A stretch of 64,000 bases of DNA from Mucilaginibacter cryoferens (lineage in GTDB: Bacteria > Bacteroidota > Bacteroidia > Sphingobacteriales > Sphingobacteriaceae). The position numbers and the translations under genes were made by a program. Positions within the stretch are counted from its first letter, which is position 1, and each line of letters begins with the position of its first letter. The stretch lies in NCBI RefSeq assembly GCF_014205845.1, contig NZ_JACHCR010000015.1:62001-126000 (forward strand), read 5' to 3'. The notes under the pieces are model-generated. The model ran no database searches. It saw nothing but the letters and a program-made list of their open reading frames with translations, and was not told the origin of the DNA. Positions 8,319-16,055 of the stretch are shown here, one piece after another.

Positions 8319-8894
8319 TTATTTAGCTTTAGCAAACTCGCCGTTAGCTTTAATAACTACTTCATCGCTTAAAGTAGACGAACCGAATTTAGTACCGAAG
8401 TTAAAATCAGAACGTTTGATGGTACCTGTTAACTGGAAACCTGCATCATCAGCTTTGGTCATCTGATTAAGAATAGTACCGCGGTACCATAAATCAAAAG
8501 TAACTGGTTTAGCAACACCAGCTAAAGTAAGGGTACCGGTTACAGCGTAATGTTTATCAGATGTTTTTTTAATGCCGGTGCTTACGAAAGTAAGCGTTGG
8601 ATATTTTGCAACGTTAAAAAAATCTTCGCTCGAAAGGTGTTTATCGCGATAATCGTTATCTGTGCTTACAGTTGCAGTTTGTACAGTAAATGAAACTTTA
8701 GCATCGCTAAAATCTGGTTTAGCTGCAACAATGGTAGCATCAACACTTTTAAAAGTACCATCAACATCGTTAATTAATAAGTGTGTTACTGTAAATTTAA
8801 CGTTAGAGTGGTTTTTGTCGGCATTCCAGGTAGTTTGTGCCGATGCGGCGGTGTACAAAAACGCTGAGGCCAACAGGATTAAAATCTTTTTCAT
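8319..8894 (-). CDS. YceI family protein, exported
   Basis: A 191-residue protein with a cleavable signal peptide (KKILILLASAFLYTAASAQ, cut near A19/Q20) and a full YceI domain, a lipocalin-like barrel that binds polyisoprenoids in characterised relatives. Family marks are WNADKNHSNVKFTVTHL near the start, the YRDKHLSSEDFFNVAKYPTL region (~82-101), and a FQLTGTIKRSDFNFG strand near the end. It is expected in the periplasm. It has its own -7 box and a strong terminator, so it is a single-gene unit. Confidence 0.92.
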   Translation of the reverse strand: MKKILILLASAFLYTAASAQTTWNADKNHSNVKFTVTHLLINDVDGTFKSVDATIVAAKPDFSDAKVSFTVQTATVSTDNDYRDKHLSSEDFFNVAKYPTLTFVSTGIKKTSDKHYAVTGTLTLAGVAKPVTFDLWYRGTILNQMTKADDAGFQLTGTIKRSDFNFGTKFGSSTLSDEVVIKANGEFAKAK

Positions 8895-8931
8895 TTTGTT
8901 TAATTTTTTTTAGATTGTTTTTTCTATACCC

Positions 8932-8939
8932 CAAAAATA
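8932..8939 (-). promoter_or_regulatory. -7 promoter box of the YceI gene
   Basis: On the minus strand TATTTTTG matches the Bacteroidetes consensus TAnnTTTG 38 bases upstream of the YceI start codon. No convincing -33 TTG was assigned. Confidence 0.5.
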
Positions 8940-9050
8940 GACAAAGAATTGATAGTTTTTAAATTAAGTGTTTAAACATCTTATTTATTGAAATACGATG
9001 ACAAATCACGACTGATTTAGTGGGAATTATTTAATTTCAATCCCTTTAAA

Positions 9051-9668
9051 CTAAGTTAACGGTACTGTTTTAAACAAATGAGGATTGTACTTTTCAAAAG
9101 GCTTTGGAAGAAAATAACCTTTAATGCTATCTGGATTACAGACGCATATCTGTACATGTAGTTTTGATGTTATTTTTGATCCCGGAAAAGCTTCTATCCC
9201 CTCTGGAAATGCACAACGAATAGTATCATAAGCCTTCCGGCCGATTTTTTTATTAGATTCGTGTATATACTTAATTACCGCACAGTCAAGAGCTCTATTA
9301 TATTCACTATTAACAGGCATTGGTAATCCCAATGTATCATGAAGTTCTTTTAAACCATTATAAGACTCACCTAATATCTCTAACGATTCTGCTTCAACAA
9401 GGTTAAGGCAATTTCCAAGTTCAATAATAGCCCCTATTACAAAAGGTATTTTAATCGCCTCCTTGTTTTTTTGAATCCCAGTTGCATTCTCAATGGCATA
9501 TTGTAACGCTCGTGATGGATCGCTTTCCCAAAAATAACTCCCAGGTCCAAGCCAATCCCAGGCATTATCACTTGGTCTGAGTTCTGACCGCCCCATCAAC
9601 AAGCTTTTACCAAGCACTTCATCACAGCTATGAAAACCAATTACATTTAATGACTGATAATCCGACAT
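9051..9668 (-). CDS. ADP-ribosyltransferase-like protein, putative toxin or effector
   Basis: A 205-residue protein whose first third reads like a PARP/ART fold: GFHSCD (His13), then SELRPSDNAWDWLGPGSYFW (Tyr45) and PSRALQYA, the order seen in ADP-ribosyltransferases (H, then G-x-Y-F, then S/A-x-x-Y-A). The C-terminal half has conserved-looking blocks LDCAVIKYIHE, YDTIRCAFPEG, FPGSKITSKLHVQICV and NPDSIKG; a Glu in FPEG could be the third catalytic residue. I recall a family of this kind in bacteria and phages, always after a tiny gene; a 56-residue gene lies three bases upstream here. AT-richer than the flanking genes. Toxin or defence role is inferred. Confidence 0.6.
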   Translation of the reverse strand: MSDYQSLNVIGFHSCDEVLGKSLLMGRSELRPSDNAWDWLGPGSYFWESDPSRALQYAIENATGIQKNKEAIKIPFVIGAIIELGNCLNLVEAESLEILGESYNGLKELHDTLGLPMPVNSEYNRALDCAVIKYIHESNKKIGRKAYDTIRCAFPEGIEAFPGSKITSKLHVQICVCNPDSIKGYFLPKPFEKYNPHLFKTVPLT

Positions 9669-9671
9669 TAA

Positions 9672-9842
9672 TTACTTGGTCTTTGTTGTTGAAGCTAATT
9701 TGGCAGACCCGCCTTTTACCGCATCGATTGTAATTATACCCGCACTTTTTAAAAATGCCATAGCGGTTTCCTTTGACTCGTTCGCTTTAGAAGTAACGGC
9801 CTTAATAGCTGCAATCTGCTCCTCGATACTTTTTGTTGTCAT
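9672..9842 (-). CDS. 56-residue partner of the ART-like gene, putative antitoxin
   Basis: A short ORF whose stop is three bases before the ART-like start codon, so the two are almost surely cotranslated. It begins MTTKSIEEQIAAIKAV and contains SKETAMAFLKSAGIIT, a pattern (S-x-E-x-A-x-x-F-L-x-x-A-G-I) I recall in small genes paired with this protein family. It has no signal or membrane segment and is predicted to be helical. Calling it an antitoxin or immunity protein rests on position and size only. Confidence 0.6.
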   Translation of the reverse strand: MTTKSIEEQIAAIKAVTSKANESKETAMAFLKSAGIITIDAVKGGSAKLASTTKTK

Positions 9843-9875
9843 ATACAAATATAATTATTTCCCACATATAGTTAG

Positions 9876-10979
9876 CTATCCTATCGCCTCCCATTTGCCA
9901 GAGTCAAGGCTTCTATAAATGGCATCCACCACTAACATATCTTTAAGTCCCTCTTCGCCTGGTACCCGGCTTTGTACATTACGGTTTACACAGGTAGCAA
10001 AATCATCCATCTGGACAGCCTGCTGTACTATCTGCGGAAAATTCATGGGCTGGCCATTTACCAAACCATCTATACCGCCGTAGCCATAAGCCGGTTCTAA
10101 TTGAAACTTACCTTTTTCTGCCTCTACTTTTAAATATCCCCAATTGTGGTTATAACTCGATTTGCCGTTAACCTTTTGACCGCCGGGGAATTTCAATTCC
10201 CAATAAACGGTTTCGTCAACCTCTTTAAAAAAATCGGGACGAGTTTTCTCCTGGGTCGCCTTTACAGCTAAAGGCTCCCGGCCTAATGTATAACGTGAGC
10301 CCTGGATAGCATAAATGCCCATATCCATCAATCCTCCCCCACCGGCCATGGCCTTCTTTAAACGCCAGGCATTTGGGTCGCCATTATAGGTAAAGCCATT
10401 GCCGGTATCAATGCTGGTAACTTTTCCAAACACCTGTTTTTGACCAAGGCGCATCAACTCCATAGTATGGGGCTCAAAATGCAGGCGATAACCGATAGAT
10501 AACAGGCGATTGGCTTTTTTGCAGGCAGCTATCATCTCTTTACAGTCGTTAGCATTAAGTGCCATAGGCTTTTCGCAGATCACGTGTTTGCCCGCCTTTG
10601 CCGCCCGTATAGTGTATTCTTTATGCATAAATACAGGCAACACCACGTATACGATATCTATATCCGGATTTTTAGCTATCTCATCAAAATTCTGATAGTT
10701 GTAAATATTCTTTTGAGGGATGTTATACTTTTTAGCCCAATCAACCGCCTTTGAGGGCGTACCGGTTACTATGCCAGCCAAATAACAGTTTTGCGTTTTT
10801 TGCAGGGCGGGCGCCAACTGCCCGCTGCTGTAATATCCAAGGCCAACGAGGGCTATCCCCAACTTTTTTCCCGGTTTAGTGATGGCCAGTTGTGCCAACG
10901 CCGGACTAAAAGCCAACGCCCCCAAACCTAAGGATGCGTTACGGATAAAACTACGGCGGGATGTTTTTGATGATGCCAT
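9876..10979 (-). CDS. Gfo/Idh/MocA family oxidoreductase, Tat-exported
   Basis: A 367-residue NAD(P)-dependent dehydrogenase. The N-terminus carries a twin-arginine signal (SRRSFIRNASLGLGALAF), so the folded enzyme is probably exported. The Rossmann domain follows (LGIALVGLGYYSSGQLA, ~40-55) with the family's EKPMALNANDC motif (~140), and then the C-terminal GFO/IDH/MOCA beta-sheet domain. Relatives with Tat signals in Bacteroidetes act on sugars, and some are glycosidases that use NAD+ as a bound cofactor. No sugar genes are adjacent and the substrate is unknown. It lies 33 bases upstream of the ART-like pair but is probably independent of it. Confidence 0.88.
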   Translation of the reverse strand: MASSKTSRRSFIRNASLGLGALAFSPALAQLAITKPGKKLGIALVGLGYYSSGQLAPALQKTQNCYLAGIVTGTPSKAVDWAKKYNIPQKNIYNYQNFDEIAKNPDIDIVYVVLPVFMHKEYTIRAAKAGKHVICEKPMALNANDCKEMIAACKKANRLLSIGYRLHFEPHTMELMRLGQKQVFGKVTSIDTGNGFTYNGDPNAWRLKKAMAGGGGLMDMGIYAIQGSRYTLGREPLAVKATQEKTRPDFFKEVDETVYWELKFPGGQKVNGKSSYNHNWGYLKVEAEKGKFQLEPAYGYGGIDGLVNGQPMNFPQIVQQAVQMDDFATCVNRNVQSRVPGEEGLKDMLVVDAIYRSLDSGKWEAIG

Positions 10980-11144
10980 TACTTTAACTTGTTGAAATTA
11001 GGTTAATTGAGTTGATTAGGTTGTTACTCAATAAAAATACAAGTTAATCTGGAATATTGTTTGATGATTTTTAACAGTACGATATTTGGATCAAAGCAGA
11101 TCGACAACCATTATTATCGATCTGCCTTAAAGGTGCAGACTTAT

Positions 11145-11810
11145 TTATTTACCGAATACGTAAAACAAAGAAAGCCCCAGGTTATTACTTATAAAATTGG
11201 CATTAAAGCTATTGCTTGTAGCATGCCCTTGCGTGCCGCTATCTGCTTTTGAATGACTGTAACTAACGTTAGCTAAGGTAGCCGATAAACCAACATTTTT
11301 AGATGGATAGTACACAAGGCCCAGGTTTACCCCCCCATTATAATTATCTGTTTTAGTGCTGTTAATAACAGTAGCTACGTTAGGATAGTTATAAGTGTAT
11401 TTAGAATTGTTCCTGTCATAACCAAGATACGGGCCGGCGCGCAAGCCCAGTTTACTACCAAACATAAAGTATTTACGCAAAAATAATTGCGCACTGTAAT
11501 CATGCTGACGCTGGCTTGAAGGGGCACTTTGATAGCCATTATCATTGCTCGAACGGTTGTAACCCAAACTGGCACCAATATCCAGTTTATCTGCAATAAA
11601 ATAGCTGTAGCTTGGGCCAACACCAAAACTGGTAAACTTAGTGGTTGAACTGGTGATGTTTCCAGACGAAGGATCTCCCGCTGTGCTGTTAGTTTTTTGG
11701 GTATTAAAGCTTACATTAACACCAAGTGTTTGCGAACCTTTTTCTGTTTGGGCTTTTGAGATTTGAAAAGCCAATAAAAATGCAGGGATTAAAAATAGGA
11801 TTTTTTTCAT
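11145..11810 (-). CDS. outer-membrane beta-barrel protein
   Basis: A 221-residue protein with a signal peptide (KKILFLIPAFLLAFQISKAQ). The remainder alternates short amphipathic strands typical of an eight-stranded OmpX/OmpW-like barrel: LGVNVSFNTQ, FGVGPSYSYFIADKLDIGASLGYNRS, YSAQLFLRKYFMF, LGLRAGPYLGYD, YNGGVNLGLVYYPSKNVGLSATLANVSYS. It ends in GLSLFYVFGK, near the terminal aromatic strand expected for Bam-assisted barrels. It is a single gene of unknown role. Confidence 0.75.
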   Translation of the reverse strand: MKKILFLIPAFLLAFQISKAQTEKGSQTLGVNVSFNTQKTNSTAGDPSSGNITSSTTKFTSFGVGPSYSYFIADKLDIGASLGYNRSSNDNGYQSAPSSQRQHDYSAQLFLRKYFMFGSKLGLRAGPYLGYDRNNSKYTYNYPNVATVINSTKTDNYNGGVNLGLVYYPSKNVGLSATLANVSYSHSKADSGTQGHATSNSFNANFISNNLGLSLFYVFGK

Positions 11811-11974
11811 GTGTGAATAATAGTTTATTGAGCAATGTTAACGGCAATTATTTTCCGTTATTTCATCAATTTAACTATTATTAAATAAATATTTATTTGA
11901 ATAATATAAGGTTTAGCGTAGCGTTAAATCAGGTTTTATTTCGATGAAGGTATTTTACACAAAGAGAGCGTACC

Positions 11975-12802
11975 CTATCTGCCTTCCAGGCTATCCCTGT
12001 ATTCCTTAAGAGATTTTAATATGGATGTGGCAATTTCAAACTGCCCGTCTTTTGAGTTTAAGTATGCTTCGTCGGTAGTATTGTTGATAAAGCCTGTCTC
12101 TACCAGCACCGCCGGCATACCGCTTTGCGCCAGTACCAATACACCTTGCTCTTTTACGCCAAAGGTATGGCGGCCATCCACCTTTTTAACCTGGTGAATT
12201 ATCATATCGCCAAAATGAATACTTTGCTTACGGTATTTTTGCTGAAATGCATTTAATACAATGGTATTCACCACGTTATCATCGCCATAGCCATTATATT
12301 TATTCTTGTAATCTTTTTCAATAAAAATAGAAGAGTTTTCGCGTAAGGCCTCACGTTGCTCCTGGCTGCGGTGAAACCCATAAACCAATACCAAAGCCCC
12401 ATGCTCTGCAGCTCTTTTTTGTGGCGACGAGTTGCAATGAATAGAAATAAACAGGTTACCATGATTACTGTTGGCAATTTCGGTACGCCGGTGCAGTTCA
12501 ATAAAAACATCGGTGCTACGGGTCATTACCGTTTTAATGGCTGGCATCTCGTTATTGATCAAATCGCGCAACTTTTTGGCTATGCTAAGCGCTATATCCT
12601 TCTCTTTTGAGACAGCGCCATGCGCTCCCGGGTCTTTACCGCCATGCCCGGCATCAATAATTACTGTTTTAAATTTAAAATGATTGGTAACCGGCTTATC
12701 GCTATCGCCTTGTTGCGCATATGAGCTATTAATAACAAACAGGCAGATAAAAAAACAAAAAAAGCTGGCAATACACGTATTTTTTAAGCAGATGGCAGGC
12801 AT
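11975..12802 (-). CDS. N-acetylmuramoyl-L-alanine amidase
   Basis: A zinc amidase of the Amidase_3 (AmiC) family, which cuts the bond between N-acetylmuramic acid and L-alanine in peptidoglycan. Key motifs: VIIDAGHGGKDPGAHG (zinc His), KEKDIALSIAKKL (with the zinc Glu), FISIHCNSSP (zinc His) and VLVETGFINN (catalytic Glu). I chose the Met at 12802 because it begins a compact signal peptide ending INSSYAQ; the ORF is open upstream to 12850, which would add a second hydrophobic patch. Expected in the periplasm, in cell separation or wall recycling. Single gene. Confidence 0.9.
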   Translation of the reverse strand: MPAICLKNTCIASFFCFFICLFVINSSYAQQGDSDKPVTNHFKFKTVIIDAGHGGKDPGAHGAVSKEKDIALSIAKKLRDLINNEMPAIKTVMTRSTDVFIELHRRTEIANSNHGNLFISIHCNSSPQKRAAEHGALVLVYGFHRSQEQREALRENSSIFIEKDYKNKYNGYGDDNVVNTIVLNAFQQKYRKQSIHFGDMIIHQVKKVDGRHTFGVKEQGVLVLAQSGMPAVLVETGFINNTTDEAYLNSKDGQFEIATSILKSLKEYRDSLEGR

Positions 12803-13035
12803 GAACAATATATAAAAATGGGTATTAAAACATTTATGTATAAAGGCCACGATTACAATATTGTTTGGCCTATATAGTTTAAATATTTGTTTAATTAACT
12901 ATCGCAAAGGTAGTATTAGTTAGCTTGTTAGCATTATTTGGTTTCAAAATTGATAAAACACCAAATTGAAACGATGTATCTGATGCTTTAATTTTATATT
13001 TATTGCTTAAACAAAACCCGTTAACCATAAGTTTT

Positions 13036-13863
13036 ATGCATTTAAAAAAGCTGCTGTTTACCCTGCTTATACCTGTAATATTTATACAAACCGGCTGTAG
13101 CCAGGAAAAAGCGTTGCCTTACGGCGATAACCCGGCAGCCGGTAAATATTATAATGTGCGAGGCATAAAACTATACGCAGAAACCTATGGCAGCGGTAAA
13201 CCATTGTTACTTATACATGGCAATGGCGGCAGCATCAACTCCTTCGCCAATAATATCCCCTATTTTGCCAGGAAGTATAAAGTTATTGCTGTTGATAGCC
13301 GCGCGCACGGTAAATCAACAGATACCCGCGATTCGTTAAGCTTCGAGCAGATGGCCGATGACTTTGCAGGCCTGCTGGATGTAATGCATATAGATTCGGC
13401 TTATGTTATAGGATGGAGCGATGGAGGTATTAACGCGTTGGAACTGGCCATGCGCCATCCCCAAAAAGTAATTAAACTGGCATCAACAGGCGCAAACCTG
13501 TGGCCCGATTCAACCGGCATTATACCCCAATACTGGAAGGATGAGCAGAAACAATTTGAAAAAGACAAGAATACCGTTTGGAAAACAGCCAAAGAAAAAA
13601 ACGACTGGAAGATATTTATGCTCGATTGGCTACAACCCAACATCAAACTTACCGAACTGAAAAAAATTCAATGCCCCTCACTCATCATAGGCGGCGATCA
13701 CGACTTGATCCCGATACCACACACTGTTCAAATTTACCAGGGCATCCCCAAAGCTTATTTATGGATAGTACCCAACTCGGGACACCCTACACTTATCGAA
13801 CATAAAGACGAGTTTAATAAGCTGGTTGATAACTTTTTTGAACAGCCGTTTAATAAGCGGTAA
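13036..13863 (+). CDS. alpha/beta hydrolase lipoprotein
   Basis: A 275-residue hydrolase with a lipoprotein signal (KKLLFTLLIPVIFIQTGC; lipobox QTGC), so it is anchored in the envelope. The alpha/beta-hydrolase core shows the oxyanion motif LLIHGNGGS, the nucleophile elbow GWSDGG (Ser), an acid in IIGGDHDLIP and the catalytic His in NSGHPTL. The open frame extends upstream to a TTG at 13003, but the ATG at 13036 starts a standard signal. Substrate unknown; the elbow GWSDGG is common in esterases of this type. Confidence 0.85.
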   Translation: MHLKKLLFTLLIPVIFIQTGCSQEKALPYGDNPAAGKYYNVRGIKLYAETYGSGKPLLLIHGNGGSINSFANNIPYFARKYKVIAVDSRAHGKSTDTRDSLSFEQMADDFAGLLDVMHIDSAYVIGWSDGGINALELAMRHPQKVIKLASTGANLWPDSTGIIPQYWKDEQKQFEKDKNTVWKTAKEKNDWKIFMLDWLQPNIKLTELKKIQCPSLIIGGDHDLIPIPHTVQIYQGIPKAYLWIVPNSGHPTLIEHKDEFNKLVDNFFEQPFNKR

Positions 13864-13973
13864 TCAATATAGTAAAGCCTTTAAAAGCCTGATTATTTTA
13901 CAGGTACAAAACAAAATCGTTTTTAATTATATTGTATAATAGTTATATTTGTATTGATTTTAAATCGTACATC

Positions 13974-14132
13974 ATGAAAAATTCAAGTGAAAAAGAAATA
14001 CCTACTGGTATTCCTCCTTTCTTACGCAAAGTGATGGAGGATAAAAGGGCCATTAAAGATGCTATAAAAAATGGCAGATCGTTAACGGAACTGGCTAAAG
14101 AAAGAGATATTAAGTTTGTACAACCATTATAA
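13974..14132 (+). CDS. 52-residue small protein, upstream partner of the next gene
   Basis: Starts at ATG 13974, inside a longer open frame. Sequence features are IPPFLRKVMEDKRAIKDAI, then NGRSLTELAKERDIKFVQPL at the C-terminus. Short Bacteroidetes proteins ending in this way, directly before a ~150-residue partner, are familiar to me from memory. The last 17 bases overlap the downstream gene in a different frame, so translation is probably coupled. It is charged, helical and cytoplasmic. An antitoxin-like role is a guess from architecture. Confidence 0.6.
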   Translation: MKNSSEKEIPTGIPPFLRKVMEDKRAIKDAIKNGRSLTELAKERDIKFVQPL

Positions 14133-14571
14133 TACCAAAAGGTCGGATGACGGCTTAGTGTATACCTTTACCACAAGATTTAACGTAAAATATTTATTAG
14201 CACTAACATTGGTCCAAATTGGCGAAGTTGGTGCTTTTTCTATTTCATTATATCCTGAAGAAGAAAATAATATTTATGATTATTGGATCAAAAATACCGT
14301 TATAAAAACAATTGGAGATTTATTAAAAAAAGACTCCAACGTAATATTTTATGTTTGTGATAATGAAGACGATCGCGAAGATAAAAGACACCTCGTTTTT
14401 GAATACTGGTACCAACAATCAAAAACGAAGTATGGTTATATTGAAAAATATAACTATTCAGTAATGTCTGACAATGGCTACAAACTCAATTCATCGATCC
14501 TTTACAATAAGGAAAATTATCTCGTCGATTATCTTCTCGATCAGTTCACAAAACTGATGCAAAGCAGTTAA
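14116..14571 (+). CDS. hypothetical protein, DUF6169-like
   Basis: A 151-residue cytoplasmic protein. The N-terminal third is beta-rich (VYTFTTRFNVKYLLALTLV), then an acidic region (YPEEENNIYDYW), a helix IKTIGDLLKKDSNVIFYVCDNEDDREDKRHLVFEYW, and a C-terminal YSVMSDNGYKLNSSILYNKENYLVDYLL. It resembles the proteins labelled DUF6169 in Bacteroidetes, though I cannot check the match. It overlaps the 52-residue gene by 17 bases. The pair is AT-rich compared with the rhamnose genes that follow, suggesting acquisition. Function unknown; a toxin-antitoxin or defence pair is one possibility. Confidence 0.6.
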   Translation: MYNHYNTKRSDDGLVYTFTTRFNVKYLLALTLVQIGEVGAFSISLYPEEENNIYDYWIKNTVIKTIGDLLKKDSNVIFYVCDNEDDREDKRHLVFEYWYQQSKTKYGYIEKYNYSVMSDNGYKLNSSILYNKENYLVDYLLDQFTKLMQSS

Positions 14572-14845
14572 AAATAATCACTAACAAGGAAATTGCTTTT
14601 AAATTTCATTAACTGTTGTTTACAATATCCCATAAAAAAACAAATGGGGAAGTTTATTACGCAAGGCTCCAAATAGAAATAAATCAATTGTTTGCGACTT
14701 AGTGCCTTCGTACTTTCCCCGAATTTGTGGTATAGGTTACATCTGCTCCACTCTTCCTCTTCCCCTTCAAACTCATGACAGTGCATGACAGTTCCGGGTT
14801 AACTATTGCCTACATTAGCTTTACCAATTTAAACCAAATTAAAGT

Positions 14846-15925
14846 ATGCAAGTAATTTTTGGAGTATTCTTCCATTTTATCGGCGGTTTTGCCTCGGGGA
14901 GCTTTTATATCCCCTACAAAAAAATTAAAGGATGGGCCTGGGAAAGCTACTGGATAGTGGGTGGCATTTTTTCATGGTTCATAGTTCCGCCGCTGGCCGC
15001 ATGGTTAACTATACCCGGCTTTGCCGATATTATTAGCCATACCAGCGCATCCATTATCGGGTGGACGTATTTGATGGGCTTACTTTGGGGCATTGGCGGG
15101 CTTACTTACGGTTTGGGGGTACGGTATTTAGGCGTATCATTAGGCAGTACTATTATATTGGGATTATGCTCGGTTTTTGGAGCGGTGATTCCATCTGTAT
15201 ACTATGACTTTTTCCCTAAAACGGGTAAAGATACCTTTAGTATGATGCTGCATAACCAATGGGGGCAATTTGTATTAGTAGGTTTATTATTATGCGTAGC
15301 CGGCATCATTATATGCGGCCGGGCAGGTATGCTGAAGGAAAAAGAGCTATCAACCGACAAAACCATAGCACAGGAAAATAAAGACTACAAATTTGGCTTA
15401 GGCATCCTGGTGGCTGTAGTATCGGGTATATTAAGCGCTTGTTTCAACTTTGGTATCGAGGCTGGTAAATCAATGGCCGATACCGCCAACCATATCTGGC
15501 AGGCAGGGCATGTGGGGCAGGGTAACTTTTTATTTCAAAACAATGTTACCTATATTATTATACTCTGGGGCGGCTTAACTACCAATTTTATCTGGTGCAT
15601 GGTGCTAAACGCCCGTAACAAAACGTTTGGTAACTATACCGATAAAAAAACACCGCTGCTTAAAAACTACCTGTTTGCAGCACTGGCAGGTACTACGTGG
15701 TTTTTACAGTTCTTTTTTTACGGCATGGGCGAAAGTAAAATGGGTAACGGAGCCAGCTCATGGATACTGCACATGGCCTTTATTATACTAATAGCTAACA
15801 CCTGGGGCCTGGTATTAAAAGAATGGAAAGGTGTAAGCAAAAAAGCATTTGCCACGGTAATTACCGGTATAGCTGTTATTGTACTATCGGTGCTGGTTGT
15901 GGGCTATGGCAACTCTTTGAAATAA
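14846..15925 (+). CDS. rhaT: L-rhamnose/proton symporter RhaT
   Basis: A 359-residue inner-membrane protein with ten hydrophobic segments that follows E. coli RhaT through most of its length: HFIGGFASGSFYIPYKKIKGWAWESYW at the start, GLTYGLGVRYLGVSLGST, then CFNFGIEAGKSMADTA and GTTWFLQFFFYGMGESKMG. RhaT imports L-rhamnose (and L-lyxose) with a proton. It is the first gene of a four-gene rhamnose operon on the plus strand. No rhamnose regulator gene is adjacent. Confidence 0.93.
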   Translation: MQVIFGVFFHFIGGFASGSFYIPYKKIKGWAWESYWIVGGIFSWFIVPPLAAWLTIPGFADIISHTSASIIGWTYLMGLLWGIGGLTYGLGVRYLGVSLGSTIILGLCSVFGAVIPSVYYDFFPKTGKDTFSMMLHNQWGQFVLVGLLLCVAGIIICGRAGMLKEKELSTDKTIAQENKDYKFGLGILVAVVSGILSACFNFGIEAGKSMADTANHIWQAGHVGQGNFLFQNNVTYIIILWGGLTTNFIWCMVLNARNKTFGNYTDKKTPLLKNYLFAALAGTTWFLQFFFYGMGESKMGNGASSWILHMAFIILIANTWGLVLKEWKGVSKKAFATVITGIAVIVLSVLVVGYGNSLK

Positions 15926-16052
15926 TTATTGAATTATTGATTGACCGAATTATTGATTAAGCTTCAATATGGTTTTATCAATAATTGCATTCAGTAATTC
16001 AAAAACTAAATAAATAATTCACTAACTCAATAATTCAGTAATTCAATAATTA
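15926..16052. repeat. AT-rich inverted-repeat element inside the rhamnose operon
   Basis: Fills the gap between rhaT and the aldolase gene. It consists of degenerate units like TTATTGAATTATTGATTGA on the left and the complementary TTCAGTAATTCAATAATT on the right, able to fold into a long AT hairpin. The same family occurs at 36773-36911 between a toxin and its antitoxin. Confidence 0.7.
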
Positions 16053-16055
16053 AAT

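Noticed and set aside
14568..14786. 72-residue leftward ORF between the DUF6169-like gene and rhaT
   Set aside because: Starts in the rhaT upstream region, composition unlike a protein and no promoter; likely chance.
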